Source: Mucilaginibacter rivuli
Lineage (GTDB): Bacteria > Bacteroidota > Bacteroidia > Sphingobacteriales > Sphingobacteriaceae
Length of the DNA stretch: 64,000 nt
NCBI RefSeq assembly: GCF_019391655.1
Contig: NZ_JAHXPQ010000006.1
Coordinates: forward strand, 1-64,000
Direction of reading: 5' to 3'
A program made the position numbers and the translations under genes. The notes below the pieces were generated by a model. That model saw only the letters and a program-made list of their open reading frames with translations, ran no database searches and was not told where the DNA came from. Shown here one piece after another: positions 37,971-47,250 of this stretch (position 1 is the first letter of the stretch; each line of letters starts with the position of its first letter).

Positions 37971-38825
37971 ATGAAGATAGCGCACCTGATCCTGGTACAC
38001 AAAAACCCTAAGCAATTAGCCCGGTTAATGGACAGGTTACAACATCCGGATGCTGATATCTATGTTCATTTGGATGCTAAAACCAGGTTTGAACCTTTTG
38101 AAAAACTGCTACAGCGGCCGAACGTTTATGCCATCAAAAAGCGAATAAAAGTTTACTGGGGTTCGTATAGCATTGTAGAAGCCACGCTAAATGGATTTAG
38201 GGAAATATTGGATGCTAAGAACAACTACGCTTATATCAACCTGCTAAGTGGTGATGATTACCCTATAAAAACCGTTCAGGATATCCATAACTATTTTGCA
38301 GCCAATACTGATAAGATATTTATGGAATACCTTACCGAAGATTCGGACTGGTGGAAAAGCGTTAAAAGCAGGGTTACCCAATACCACTTAACTGATTACC
38401 GGTTTCCCGGAAAGTATACTATACAATCTTTAATTAACAATTTCTTCCCGGCCCGCCAACGTCCGGCCGATCTGGAGTTTGTTGGGCGCTCGCAATGGCT
38501 AACCATAACTGAAGAAGCAGCTAAGTACGTCATTAATTTTTTGGTGGAACACCCAAAAGTAGTCGATTTTTTCAGGCTATCATGGGGTTCTGATGAGGTG
38601 GTGATACAAACCGTATTGTACAACTCGCACCTCAAGTTCAAAATAGTGAATAATAACCTGAGGTATATTGATTGGTCGGCAAATGATGTCAGCCCAAAAA
38701 CTTTAGGCATGGAGGATGCCGGCGAGCTACTCCAATCACCGGCGCTGTATGCGCGTAAATTCGACCTGGATCAAAAACCCGAAGTATTGAATTACCTTGA
38801 TGAAAAACTGCTGAATAAATTCTGA
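37971..38825 (+). CDS. Core-2/I-branching N-acetylglucosaminyltransferase family (GT14)
   Basis: The 284-residue protein matches the GT14 fold: MKIAHLILVHKNPKQLARL at the start, VHLDAK, a central VYWGSYSIVEATL, LLSGDDYPIK (near 92) and a C-terminal WGSDEVVIQT with acidic residues. Animal GT14 enzymes make beta-1,6-GlcNAc branches. Bacterial members are less studied; a branching role in the polysaccharide is plausible. It is single-domain with no signal peptide. Confidence 0.87.
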   Translation: MKIAHLILVHKNPKQLARLMDRLQHPDADIYVHLDAKTRFEPFEKLLQRPNVYAIKKRIKVYWGSYSIVEATLNGFREILDAKNNYAYINLLSGDDYPIKTVQDIHNYFAANTDKIFMEYLTEDSDWWKSVKSRVTQYHLTDYRFPGKYTIQSLINNFFPARQRPADLEFVGRSQWLTITEEAAKYVINFLVEHPKVVDFFRLSWGSDEVVIQTVLYNSHLKFKIVNNNLRYIDWSANDVSPKTLGMEDAGELLQSPALYARKFDLDQKPEVLNYLDEKLLNKF

Positions 38826-38827
38826 GG

Positions 38828-39757
38828 ATGATTATGAAGAAAGTATCCATCATTACCGTAAATTTTAATCAGCCCGCTGTAACCGAGGCATTGCTCTCTT
38901 CTATCAGTGATACCAATACCTATAATAATATCGAAATTATCGTGGTGGATAATGGTAGCAAAACCAATCCGGTACCACAATGGCAGGCGCAATATCCTGA
39001 TGTTATTTTCATCCGTTCTGATGCGAACTTAGGTTTTGCAGGCGGCAATAACTTAGGCATTAAAGCCGCTACAGGCGATTATTATTTTCTGGTGAATAAT
39101 GATACTGAATTTACAACAGGGTTAACAGAAACGCTTGTAAACGTTTTAGAAGCCAACCCAAACACAGGCATCATCTCACCAAAAATAAAATATTTCCAAC
39201 AGCCGGATGTGCTGCAGTACGTTGGCTTTACACCAATGAACTATTATACCTGCGCTAATAAATGTGTGGGCCAGTTTGAGGAAGATAAGGGTCAGTACGA
39301 TGGAATTACCGCTCCTACCGGCTTTTGTCATGGTGCCGCCATGATGCTGCGCCGTGAGGCCGTTGATAAAGCTGGACTGATGGCCGAAAACTATTTTCTC
39401 TATTACGAAGAAATGGATTGGAACGAGCACATCAAGCGTGCGGGTTATGAGGCCTGGGTTTGCACCAATGCGCTCATCTATCATAAAGAGTCGGTATCTG
39501 TAGGTGCAAAAAGTGCGTTGAAGGAATACTTTATGAATCGTAACCGCATTTTGTTTATGCGCCGCAACGCGCCATTTTTAAAGCGCTGGTTCTTTTACAT
39601 TTACTTTTTGCTGTTAGTTACGCCCCGCAACATCATACTTTATATTAAAGATAAAAACTATAATTTTATCCTTATGCTGTTTAAAGCCATAGGCTGGAAT
39701 ATTGTTCAACCACGAAACAGCATGAAACTGGGTTACCCTATTAAAACCATCGCATGA
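38828..39757 (+). CDS. GT2 glycosyltransferase, rhamnosyltransferase-like
   Basis: The 309-residue protein has VSIITVNFNQPAVTEALL at the start, a GGNNLGIKAATGDYYFLVNNDTEF block and the acceptor region YYEEMDWNEHIKRAGY, all typical of the rhamnosyltransferase-type GT2 (WbbL-like) subgroup. A rhamnose donor is plausible, and rfbB is in the window, but the other rhamnose genes are not. The last 4 bases overlap the next gene (ATGA). An internal ATG at 38834 is an alternative start. Confidence 0.88.
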   Translation: MIMKKVSIITVNFNQPAVTEALLSSISDTNTYNNIEIIVVDNGSKTNPVPQWQAQYPDVIFIRSDANLGFAGGNNLGIKAATGDYYFLVNNDTEFTTGLTETLVNVLEANPNTGIISPKIKYFQQPDVLQYVGFTPMNYYTCANKCVGQFEEDKGQYDGITAPTGFCHGAAMMLRREAVDKAGLMAENYFLYYEEMDWNEHIKRAGYEAWVCTNALIYHKESVSVGAKSALKEYFMNRNRILFMRRNAPFLKRWFFYIYFLLLVTPRNIILYIKDKNYNFILMLFKAIGWNIVQPRNSMKLGYPIKTIA

Positions 39758-40923
39758 AAATACTTTTATGGTTAAGCCTCTTTATTGTTGTATACACTTT
39801 TGTGGGATATGGCATTTTGCTGTACATCATTATCCGCATTAAGCGTAAAGTGAAAGGCATGCCAAAACAAATACCTGTTGATATGGATACCCTGCCAACT
39901 TGCACACTGGTGGTAGCTGCCTACAACGAAGCGGGCTTCATAAAAGAAAAAATTGCCGATACCCTCAAACTAAAATATCCTGCAGGTAAACTCAAATTGC
40001 TTTTTGTTACCGATGGATCTGATGACGGAACGCCTGAAATAATAGCCGCTTACCAACAAATACAATTGCTGCACCGACCCGGGCGTATGGGCAAAATTGC
40101 TGCCGTACACCGCGCCATGGAAAGCGTTGATACCGAAATAACCGTATTTACCGATGCCAATACCTTTTTAAACCCTGATGCGCTCATTAACATTTGTCGC
40201 CATTATGCCGACCAGACCGTAGGCGCCGTTGCAGGCGAAAAACGTGTACATGTTGAAGAAAATGCTGATGCCAGCTCTGCCGGCGAAGGTTTTTACTGGA
40301 AGTATGAATCTGCGCTAAAAAAATGGGACTCTGAACTATATTCGGTAGTTGGTGCCGCGGGCGAGCTGTTCAGTGTACGCACCAACCTGTATAAACCTGT
40401 TTATCCGGATACCATTCTTGATGATTTTATGATATCGATGCTGATAGCCAAACAAGGTTACCGCATTGTTTATGAACCAACGGCCTACGCTACAGAAACA
40501 GCATCGGCCAACGTATCCGAAGAGTTGAAGCGCAAAGTGCGCATTGCCGCGGGCGGTATCCAATCTATTTTGCGGTTAAAAAGCCTGCTCAACCCGTTTG
40601 CGAGCGTACTAAACTTTCAGTACGTTAGCCACCGTGTTTTACGGTGGACGGTTACTCCTTTCTTTTTGATATTAGCTTTCGTGCTCAACTTCCTTATAGC
40701 CCGTAACGCTGAAGCTACTTTTTACCAGATCCTCTTTGTGGCCCAGATCATGTTTTACCTGATGGCTTTTTTAGGCTTCATTTTGGAGAAGCGCGAACTG
40801 CGTATCAAAATACTCTTTATCCCGTACTATTTTTGCGTAATGAACTACGCGGTGCTCGCCGGCATCATCCGGTATTACCGCAAAAACCAAAGCGCCGTTT
40901 GGGAAAAAGCCGAACGCAGATAA
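39754..40923 (+). CDS. Membrane glycosyltransferase family 2
   Basis: The 389-residue protein has one helix at the N-terminus (about 3-30) and several helices near the C-terminus (about 300-375). The GT2 core includes VVAAYNEAGFI near 52, FTDANTFLNPDA near 131 and a DDFMISM motif near 225. The layout resembles synthase-like GT2 enzymes such as poly-GlcNAc synthase IcaA, but no QxxRW motif is seen, so I would not call it a synthase. It overlaps the preceding gene by 4 bases. Confidence 0.83.
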   Translation: MKILLWLSLFIVVYTFVGYGILLYIIIRIKRKVKGMPKQIPVDMDTLPTCTLVVAAYNEAGFIKEKIADTLKLKYPAGKLKLLFVTDGSDDGTPEIIAAYQQIQLLHRPGRMGKIAAVHRAMESVDTEITVFTDANTFLNPDALINICRHYADQTVGAVAGEKRVHVEENADASSAGEGFYWKYESALKKWDSELYSVVGAAGELFSVRTNLYKPVYPDTILDDFMISMLIAKQGYRIVYEPTAYATETASANVSEELKRKVRIAAGGIQSILRLKSLLNPFASVLNFQYVSHRVLRWTVTPFFLILAFVLNFLIARNAEATFYQILFVAQIMFYLMAFLGFILEKRELRIKILFIPYYFCVMNYAVLAGIIRYYRKNQSAVWEKAERR

Positions 40924-40951
40924 TCGGTTATTTTATTAAATTAGCGGCTTC

Positions 40952-41683
40952 ATGACACTCCCCGCTGTACATAAACTCTCCATCATCATCCCTGCGTATA
41001 ACGAGGGAGCAACTATTTCCCTCATATTAGAACGCATTGTACATGCACAATTGCCTTTTGGTATTACCAAAGAGGTTATTGTTGTAAATGACTGCTCAAC
41101 TGATAACACCACAACAGCTGTTAAGGCTTTCGCCGATGAACATGATATGGATATTAACCTGATAGAGCAAGCCTTTAACCAAGGCAAGGGCGCCGCCATT
41201 CATCGTGGATTTGAAGTTGCTACGGGCGACTTTTGTATAGTTCAGGATGCCGACCTGGAGTATGATCCTGATGAATATGCCATATTACTGAAACCTGTAT
41301 TAAAAGCAGGTGCCGATGTGGTTTATGGGTCGCGTTTTATGGGCGATCAGCCACACCGTATTCTATTTTTCTGGCACAGTATCGGCAACAAGATACTCAC
41401 CTTCCTATCCAACATGTTTACCAACCTCAATCTTACTGACATGGAAACCTGTTATAAATTGATACGTACTTCCATATTAAAAAACCTTGTACTACAGGAG
41501 AAGCGCTTTGGCTTTGAGCCCGAAATAACCGCTAAGCTTGCACGTATACCTAACATAAAAATTTATGAGGTAGGTATATCTTACTACGGCCGTACATACA
41601 GCGAAGGCAAAAAGATAAACTGGAAAGATGGTTTCAGGGCAATATGGTGTATATTTAAGTACAATGTTTTCATTAAAAAGTAA
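40952..41683 (+). CDS. GT2, dolichyl/polyprenyl-phosphate mannosyltransferase-like
   Basis: The 243-residue protein has the polyprenyl-phosphate glycosyltransferase core: LSIIIPAYNEGATI, VNDCSTDNT near 47 and QDADLEYDPDEY near 91. The C-terminus has no membrane helices, like soluble DPM1-type enzymes. Such enzymes load a sugar on a lipid carrier for GT-C enzymes; the membrane protein encoded just downstream (overlap 20 bases) is a candidate user of that product. Confidence 0.86.
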   Translation: MTLPAVHKLSIIIPAYNEGATISLILERIVHAQLPFGITKEVIVVNDCSTDNTTTAVKAFADEHDMDINLIEQAFNQGKGAAIHRGFEVATGDFCIVQDADLEYDPDEYAILLKPVLKAGADVVYGSRFMGDQPHRILFFWHSIGNKILTFLSNMFTNLNLTDMETCYKLIRTSILKNLVLQEKRFGFEPEITAKLARIPNIKIYEVGISYYGRTYSEGKKINWKDGFRAIWCIFKYNVFIKK

Positions 41684-43232
41684 ACCTTACCGTATTTTGC
41701 TCCTGGTCATCGGCACTATCACGCTGATGCTCGGGGTACTCATATTTGTTGTACCACCCAACCCTTTCCCCGACCCAAGCTGGGGTTTCCAGGTAATGCG
41801 GTATATGGAACAGGGGCATGCGTTTAATCTCATCCCAAGCCCCAATCCGGCTAACATAGCCATTGATAATACTGATTTTTTATCATGGTGGTCGCCGGGG
41901 CAATACCTGTTGCCCTACCTGTTCAAAATCATTTTCGGGCTTAACACCGGCAAAGCCGTAGCACTTACCGTTACCCTGTGCTCAATACTTGGTTTGGCGG
42001 GCTACTATCAATTATTTAAAAGATTAGGCTTTACAAACTGGTTATCGGCCATCAGCATTGCTTTTATAGCCAGCCAGGCCTATTTCATTTTGCCGTTTAT
42101 TTTTTATCCTGGCGGCGAGGTATTGCTATTCGCTTTTGGTGGCTGGTTTTTATATTACTGCTTTGGCATTCAAAAATTAAACTGGCAGGCTTTTGTTTTT
42201 CTTTTCCTTGCAGGGCTACTGGGCTTCGTAGCAAAATCATCTGTTTTGTGGATGTATGCTGCAGGTGTGGCTTGTGTATGGATCAACCTATCAGCCAGTA
42301 AAAAAAATATTCAACACTGGCTTCGTAACGGGGTTTTGCTGGCTATACCTGTACTGGCTGCTGTGGCTATCATTTACTTTTGCTACATAACAAAAGGAGT
42401 TAACCCATCAAACGCCGACGGGCCATGGCTTATTATGCCCGAAACTTTTAGCTTTCCTTTGGCATCGCCTTTATTATCAGGTCTGTCAATCGATGAGATA
42501 TTCAACGGACTTATCTATCACCCTGATGCAGCAATATTATCTTACACCTGGTCAATAGTGCTGCTTGCCCTGCTTGCATTTGGCAGCGTATTTTTTGTAA
42601 ACAGCGTATTAAAACATTTGCCTAATAAAGATTATGCATTGGCCCTCATTATAGTTTACATTACCGGTACATTGTTTTTCAGCTACCTATATATTAAACA
42701 GGCAGATGTATCTTTTGAAGGCAGGCACTTCCGTGTGATTGGCTTGTTAACCATACCCGGACTGATATATTGGGTAAGCAAGTCAAAAATTGCCCGAATA
42801 GTTTTCGGCATGGTATGGTTTTTATTTATCTGCTGGGAAACATCGTACTTTAAAATTGAATACAAGGTGAACATCCATTCGGGCCATGGCCCTTCGGGTT
42901 TATCACAGCAGGCTTATGATCAGCTTACCCTTAATGAACTAAGCCGGCTTGACAGCCTCCACCCAAATACTGCCCTCTTTGTAACTACTGCCCCTGATCT
43001 GGCAATTGAAATACGCAACAACCGGGTTTTAACATTAAGCGTACAGGATATGAGTGCGCAAGAGTTAAAGGAAGTAAAATACACCGGTAAAGCCGGAACA
43101 ATTTATATGCTAATGCCCGAAGTTTATCAAAAAAATGGGGTGGCTTATCACATCAGCAAGGCCTTCGTAAACTACCATCACTTTACAGTGAAGAAATTAG
43201 GCAACAACTACCTGTACTCGGCAGAGAACTAA
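41664..43232 (+). CDS. Polytopic membrane protein, putative GT-C glycosyltransferase
   Basis: This 522-residue protein has about ten hydrophobic helices and a C-terminal periplasmic region. An early loop reads NPFPDPSWGF, with an Asp where GT-C enzymes have acidic catalytic residues. I cannot place it in a named family, so GT-C is a guess from topology and from the polyprenyl-phosphate transferase gene it overlaps by 20 bases. I start it at 41664 (MFSLKSKPYR) and not at 41628, because a shorter overlap is more usual. It is the last gene of the locus. Confidence 0.7.
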   Translation: MFSLKSKPYRILLLVIGTITLMLGVLIFVVPPNPFPDPSWGFQVMRYMEQGHAFNLIPSPNPANIAIDNTDFLSWWSPGQYLLPYLFKIIFGLNTGKAVALTVTLCSILGLAGYYQLFKRLGFTNWLSAISIAFIASQAYFILPFIFYPGGEVLLFAFGGWFLYYCFGIQKLNWQAFVFLFLAGLLGFVAKSSVLWMYAAGVACVWINLSASKKNIQHWLRNGVLLAIPVLAAVAIIYFCYITKGVNPSNADGPWLIMPETFSFPLASPLLSGLSIDEIFNGLIYHPDAAILSYTWSIVLLALLAFGSVFFVNSVLKHLPNKDYALALIIVYITGTLFFSYLYIKQADVSFEGRHFRVIGLLTIPGLIYWVSKSKIARIVFGMVWFLFICWETSYFKIEYKVNIHSGHGPSGLSQQAYDQLTLNELSRLDSLHPNTALFVTTAPDLAIEIRNNRVLTLSVQDMSAQELKEVKYTGKAGTIYMLMPEVYQKNGVAYHISKAFVNYHHFTVKKLGNNYLYSAEN

Positions 43233-43331
43233 CCATCACCTAAGAGCGTTGTAGCTGTACTCAAAAAAAGGTGATAAAAGCCGGCATTTTAAAGAAACAC
43301 CATCTTTGTTCTTTACTCCTTACTCCAACAA

Positions 43332-44336
43332 TTAAATATGGTTGTTTATCTCTTTCCAGAGCAGGTCTTTTAATTCGGTAAGGCCCTTTTGTGCTACCGA
43401 TGAGATGAATACCGCAGGGATGCCTGCCGGAATTTCCTTCGCCATTTCGGCTTGCAGTTCATCATCCAGCATATCGCTTTTTGTAATGGCTAATATGCGT
43501 GGTTTGTGGGTAAGCTCGGCATTGTATTCGGTAAGCTCGTGTAGCAGTATCTGGTATTCATCATTAATGCTTCGGCTGGTATCTGCAGGTATCATAAATA
43601 ACAACACCGAGTTACGCTCAATGTGCCGCAAAAACCTAAATCCTAAACCTTTACCTTTTGATGCACCTTCTATGATACCCGGGATATCCGCCATCACGAA
43701 TGATTTGTTGTTGCGATACGCCACGATACCCAAATTAGGCACCAACGTTGTAAAAGCGTAATCGGCTATCTCAGGCTTGGCAGCCGATACTACAGATAGT
43801 AAAGTAGATTTGCCTGCGTTAGGGAAACCAACTAAACCCACATCGGCCAGCACTTTCAATTCAAGAATGTTCCACTCTTCTTTTCCTTCTTCACCGGTTT
43901 GGGCAAAACGAGGTGTTTGCTGCGTTGCCGAGCGGAAATGCCAGTTACCTAAACCACCGCGGCCACCTTGTGTAAGCACACGCTTTTCGCCGTCTTTTGT
44001 TATCTCGAATAAGATCTCGCCTGTTTCGGCATCCTTGGCTATTGTACCTAAAGGAACTTCTAAAATCTCATCACGTCCGCTTTTACCTGTACGCAATGAG
44101 CTGCCACCGGCATCGCCATCGCCGGCTATAATGTGTTTACGATATTTTAAGTGTAGTAAAGTCCAAAGTTGTGCATTGCCAACTACAATAATATCGCCGC
44201 CACGGCCGCCATCGCCACCATCGGGGCCACCTTTTGATGTGAGGATATCACGGTGCAAATGCGACGAGCCGCCACCGCCATGTCCCGAGCGGCAACATAT
44301 CTTTACGTAATCAACAAAATTTGAACCTTGAGACAT
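43332..44336 (-). CDS. obg: GTPase Obg/CgtA
   Basis: The 334-residue protein has the Gly-rich Obg fold at the N-terminus ([14 protein letters not shown] near 35-48) and the G domain with GFPNAGKST (G1), [10 protein letters not shown] (G3) and TKSD (G4). The C-terminal OCT domain is missing, as in the short form. Obg binds the 50S ribosomal subunit and ties ribosome assembly to nucleotide state. It is downstream of adk on the same strand with a 157-base gap that holds an inverted repeat. Confidence 0.95.
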   Translation of the reverse strand: MSQGSNFVDYVKICCRSGHGGGGSSHLHRDILTSKGGPDGGDGGRGGDIIVVGNAQLWTLLHLKYRKHIIAGDGDAGGSSLRTGKSGRDEILEVPLGTIAKDAETGEILFEITKDGEKRVLTQGGRGGLGNWHFRSATQQTPRFAQTGEEGKEEWNILELKVLADVGLVGFPNAGKSTLLSVVSAAKPEIADYAFTTLVPNLGIVAYRNNKSFVMADIPGIIEGASKGKGLGFRFLRHIERNSVLLFMIPADTSRSINDEYQILLHELTEYNAELTHKPRILAITKSDMLDDELQAEMAKEIPAGIPAVFISSVAQKGLTELKDLLWKEINNHI

Positions 44337-44387
44337 AGTTATGGATTTCGGAAGTCGGATGTCCGATTTCGGATTTTTTTAAACCAC

Positions 44388-44473
44388 GCGCCATTGCGAG
44401 GCATGAAGCAATCCTAAACTTTGTATTTGCGCCAATTGTATGAGCGAGGATTGCTTCGTACCTCGTGATGGCG
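44388..44473. repeat. Imperfect 26-bp inverted repeat, CATTGCGAGG family
   Basis: Left arm 44388-44414 contains CATTGCGAGGCATGAAGCAA; right arm 44448-44473 is its near-complement, with most of 26 positions matching. The CATTGCGAGG...GAAGCAATCC word is a known dispersed intergenic palindrome seen in many bacteria. It lies between adk and obg and may form a cruciform or protect mRNA. A smaller palindrome, TCGGATGTCCGA at 44355-44366, lies just before the obg start. Confidence 0.8.
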
Positions 44474-44493
44474 TATTTTATTATATCAGCAGC

Positions 44494-45066
44494 TTACAGC
44501 GTATCGATCACTCCGCAAACCGAGTGGAATATATCATCAACACTGCCAATGCCGTTTATACTTTTAAACTTAGCCTGTGCTTTATAAAAATTAGCTACAG
44601 GGGCTGTTTTACTATTATATTCAACAATACGTTTACGTATCACTTCGGGGTTAGCATCATCGGGCCTGCCCGATTCTTTTCCTCTTAATAATAAGCGGTG
44701 CTCCAGTTCGTCATCATTAACTTCAAGCGCTATCATACCTGATATGCTGTCGTTTTTAGATGCCAGCAAACCATCTAATGCTTCTGCCTGTGCTACTGTG
44801 CGTGGGAAACCATCAAAAATGAAACCTTTTGCATCTTTATTGGCATCAAGCTTATTGCTTATCATACCAATAACCACCGCATCAGGTACTAATAAACCTT
44901 CGTCCATCAGTTTTTTAGCTTCGAGGCCAAGGGTTGTTCCCTGTGTAATTTCACCACGAAGGATATCGCCGGTTGAAAGATGAACCAACTGATATTTTTC
45001 AATCAGTTTTTGAGATTGAGTCCCTTTCCCTGCACCGGGAGGGCCAAACAGTACTAAATTCAGCAT
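44494..45066 (-). CDS. adk: Adenylate kinase
   Basis: The 190-residue enzyme interconverts ATP and AMP with two ADP. It has the P-loop GPPGAGKGT near 7-15, DGFPRT, and a short LID (LLLRGKESGRPDD) without the zinc-binding Cys cluster of the long form. This is the short-LID form, about 25 residues shorter than E. coli Adk. It lies 56 bases downstream of tRNA-Arg on the same strand. Confidence 0.96.
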   Translation of the reverse strand: MLNLVLFGPPGAGKGTQSQKLIEKYQLVHLSTGDILRGEITQGTTLGLEAKKLMDEGLLVPDAVVIGMISNKLDANKDAKGFIFDGFPRTVAQAEALDGLLASKNDSISGMIALEVNDDELEHRLLLRGKESGRPDDANPEVIRKRIVEYNSKTAPVANFYKAQAKFKSINGIGSVDDIFHSVCGVIDTL

Positions 45067-45122
45067 CCTGTGATAAAATTTAAAAAGTCTTTCTGTGATT
45101 GGCAGAAAGACTTCATATTTAG

Positions 45123-45196
<74 letters not shown>

Positions 45197-45284
45197 GTTT
45201 TAACAAATCCGTTAAGTGGCGAATGCCTTTTTTAACGGACTGCAAAAATATGATTTCTTTTCAAATCCCTAAAAAAAATTTGAA

Positions 45285-45746
45285 TTATTTTACTTTCTCT
45301 GCAATAGCTGTAAAATCGGGCAGATCAGTGGCTTTTTCCAACACTTCGGCGTAAATAATGTTTTGATTTTCGTCGATAACAAAGGCCGCCCTTTTAGACA
45401 CCCCCTTTAAACCCAACACAAATTCTTCATAAATAGCACCGTAATCGCGCGATACATCCTTGTTAAAATCAGACAATAGCGGGAACTGGTAATTGTTCTC
45501 TTCTTTAAATTTCTTTAAAGTGAAAGGCGAATCAACAGAAATGCCCAATATCTGCGCGTTCAAACCATCGTAATAGCCAAAGCTATCGCGCATGGTACAC
45601 AGCTGTGTGGTACATGTACCGGTAAATGCCATTGGGAAGAAATGAACAACTACCTTTTTGCCTTTAAAATCGGCAAGGCTAACCGATTTAAGTTCGTCGG
45701 ATACTAAAATGAATTGTGGTGCGGCCTGGCCTGGTTGTAATGACAT
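45285..45746 (-). CDS. Peroxiredoxin (AhpC/TSA, AhpE/Bcp-like)
   Basis: The 153-residue peroxiredoxin has the peroxidatic Cys in FTGTCTTQLC near residue 48, with a second Cys five residues on, as in BCP-type enzymes. It reduces peroxides using thiol partners. The C-terminus contains no extra domain, and no signal peptide is present, so it is cytoplasmic. The gene stands alone. Confidence 0.9.
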   Translation of the reverse strand: MSLQPGQAAPQFILVSDELKSVSLADFKGKKVVVHFFPMAFTGTCTTQLCTMRDSFGYYDGLNAQILGISVDSPFTLKKFKEENNYQFPLLSDFNKDVSRDYGAIYEEFVLGLKGVSKRAAFVIDENQNIIYAEVLEKATDLPDFTAIAEKVK

Positions 45747-46001
45747 AGTGAGTTTATATTTTGGTACGAAACTAAGGATATCTTCCTTTTCAATTGTTGG
45801 TTTTGTGTCTTTTTGTATTAAAAAAGCAGTAAAAACAGGTATCTTTTAAAAACATTCATCTTTATTCCTTGCTCTTATTCCTTCATCCCAATACCATACA
45901 ATATAGCAAAAAATATCCTCATCAGAAAATCTGCACGTTTAGATTTGTCAAATCTTTCCTTCACATATAAAACATTAATTTGGCTCCCAAGTTAAACAAC
46001 C

Positions 46002-46982
46002 ATGCAAGCCATCACCATCAGCCAACCCGGCGGGCCGGAAGTATTAAAAACCGAAGAACGCCCCATACCCAAACCCGCTCCCGGCGAAGTATTGATAAAG
46101 GTTGCAGCCGCGGGCGTTAACCGGCCCGACATAGCCCAGCGCAAAGGATTATACGCTCCCCCACCCGGAGCGTCGGATATACCAGGACTGGAAATTGCCG
46201 GAACCATAACCGAACTGGGCGAAGGTGTTAAACGATGGAAAATTGGCGACCAAATTTGCGGACTGGTAACAGGGGGAGGATATGCAGCATATTGCACCGT
46301 ACCCGAAGGGCAGTGCTTGCCTATTCCCAAAGGTTTATCATTTACAGAAGCGGCATCATTACCCGAAACCTTTTTTACCGTTTGGAGCAATGTTTTCGAT
46401 CGCGCAAAGCTGGTAAAAGGCGAAACCTTGCTGGTACATGGGGGCACAAGCGGCATTGGTGTAACGGCCATCCAAATGGCAAAAGCAATGGGTTGCGATG
46501 TATACGTTACAGCAGGTAGTGATGAGAAATGCAGATTCTGTTTAGAACTTGGCGCGACCCGTGCCATTAATTACAAAACAGAAAACTTTAGGGAAGTAAT
46601 AAAAGAAATAACCAACGGCAAAGGCATTGATGTGATATTGGATATGGTAGGCGGCGATTATACACCTGATAATATCCGCTCATTGGCCTTTGATGGGCGG
46701 CTTGTTGTCATCAGTTCTTTAAAAGGTAAAGAGGGAACTATTGATCTGAGCCTCATCACCCATAAACGGCTTACTGTAACCGGCTCGGCTTTGCGTGCCC
46801 GCGACACGGGCTTTAAAAGTGCCATTGCCCAAAATCTGGAGAAAACAATATGGCCCTTACTTGCATCGGGGCAAATCAAACCTGTTATCTATAAAACCTT
46901 TCCATTTGAACAGGTTGCTGATGCGCACAGGCTAATGGAAAGCAGCGAGCATATTGGTAAGATCGTATTGACGATAAAATAG
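46002..46982 (+). CDS. NAD(P)H:quinone oxidoreductase, zeta-crystallin/PIG3 type
   Basis: The 326-residue medium-chain dehydrogenase/reductase starts MQAITISQPGGPEVLK. NADPH is bound by VHGGTSGIGVTAIQMAK (near 147). It has no zinc-ligand cysteine pattern, in line with the quinone oxidoreductase subgroup (PIG3-like). The length is as expected. It probably reduces quinones or reactive carbonyls. Its genome neighbours are unrelated and it likely forms its own transcript. Confidence 0.9.
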   Translation: MQAITISQPGGPEVLKTEERPIPKPAPGEVLIKVAAAGVNRPDIAQRKGLYAPPPGASDIPGLEIAGTITELGEGVKRWKIGDQICGLVTGGGYAAYCTVPEGQCLPIPKGLSFTEAASLPETFFTVWSNVFDRAKLVKGETLLVHGGTSGIGVTAIQMAKAMGCDVYVTAGSDEKCRFCLELGATRAINYKTENFREVIKEITNGKGIDVILDMVGGDYTPDNIRSLAFDGRLVVISSLKGKEGTIDLSLITHKRLTVTGSALRARDTGFKSAIAQNLEKTIWPLLASGQIKPVIYKTFPFEQVADAHRLMESSEHIGKIVLTIK

Positions 46983-47005
46983 AATACACGCAACATCTTT
47001 AGAAA

Positions 47006-47165
47006 GGTTGCTCCGTCGGAGCAAAAGCCCGGTAGCCATATTATGCATAAGAAGAAATTTGTGCCGTAGGTACAAAACCCGGCCTTCGGAAATGTATTGC
47101 ACCTAACGGCGCAAAAATGACTAACTCATTTTCTTCTACCGGGCTATTACCCCGATGGGGTAAAT
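47006..47165. repeat. Compound REP-like element with four mini-hairpins
   Basis: Four short palindromes lie in 160 bases: TTGCTCC-GTC-GGAGCAA (47008-47024), a TTTGTGCC/GGTACAAA pair (47058-47076), a TTGCACC/GGCGCAA pair (47097-47114) and TTACCCC-GAT-GGGGTAA (47147-47163). An outer pair AGCCCGGTAG (47026-47035) and CTACCGGGCT (47136-47145) encloses the middle. It lies between the convergent quinone oxidoreductase and SGNH genes. It resembles the CCGTAGG-type dispersed palindromes of Bacteroidota. Confidence 0.8.
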
Positions 47166-47186
47166 AAAAAAATCCATATTAATAAT

Positions 47187-47221
47187 AAAAAAAGCCGCCC
47201 TGACAGATCAGAACGGCTTCC
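47187..47221 (-). terminator. Terminator of the SGNH/FadL operon
   Basis: On the minus strand GAAGCCG ... CGGCTT with internal CTGA/TCAG pairing is followed by TTTTTTT, 30 bases after the stop codon of the SGNH gene. Confidence 0.85.
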
Positions 47222-47250
47222 ATAAAAAACTAACAATCACAAAAGTTTAA

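Noticed and set aside
28011..43232. Genomic island acquired by transfer
   Set aside because: No integrase, tRNA junction or direct repeats at the edges; codon usage looks like that of neighbours as far as one can judge by eye.
43777..44310. Plus-strand frame of 177 codons
   Set aside because: Antisense to obg, whose G motifs are clear; no domain in the antisense product.
45992..46567. Minus-strand frame of 191 codons
   Set aside because: Antisense to the quinone oxidoreductase gene; low-complexity product.
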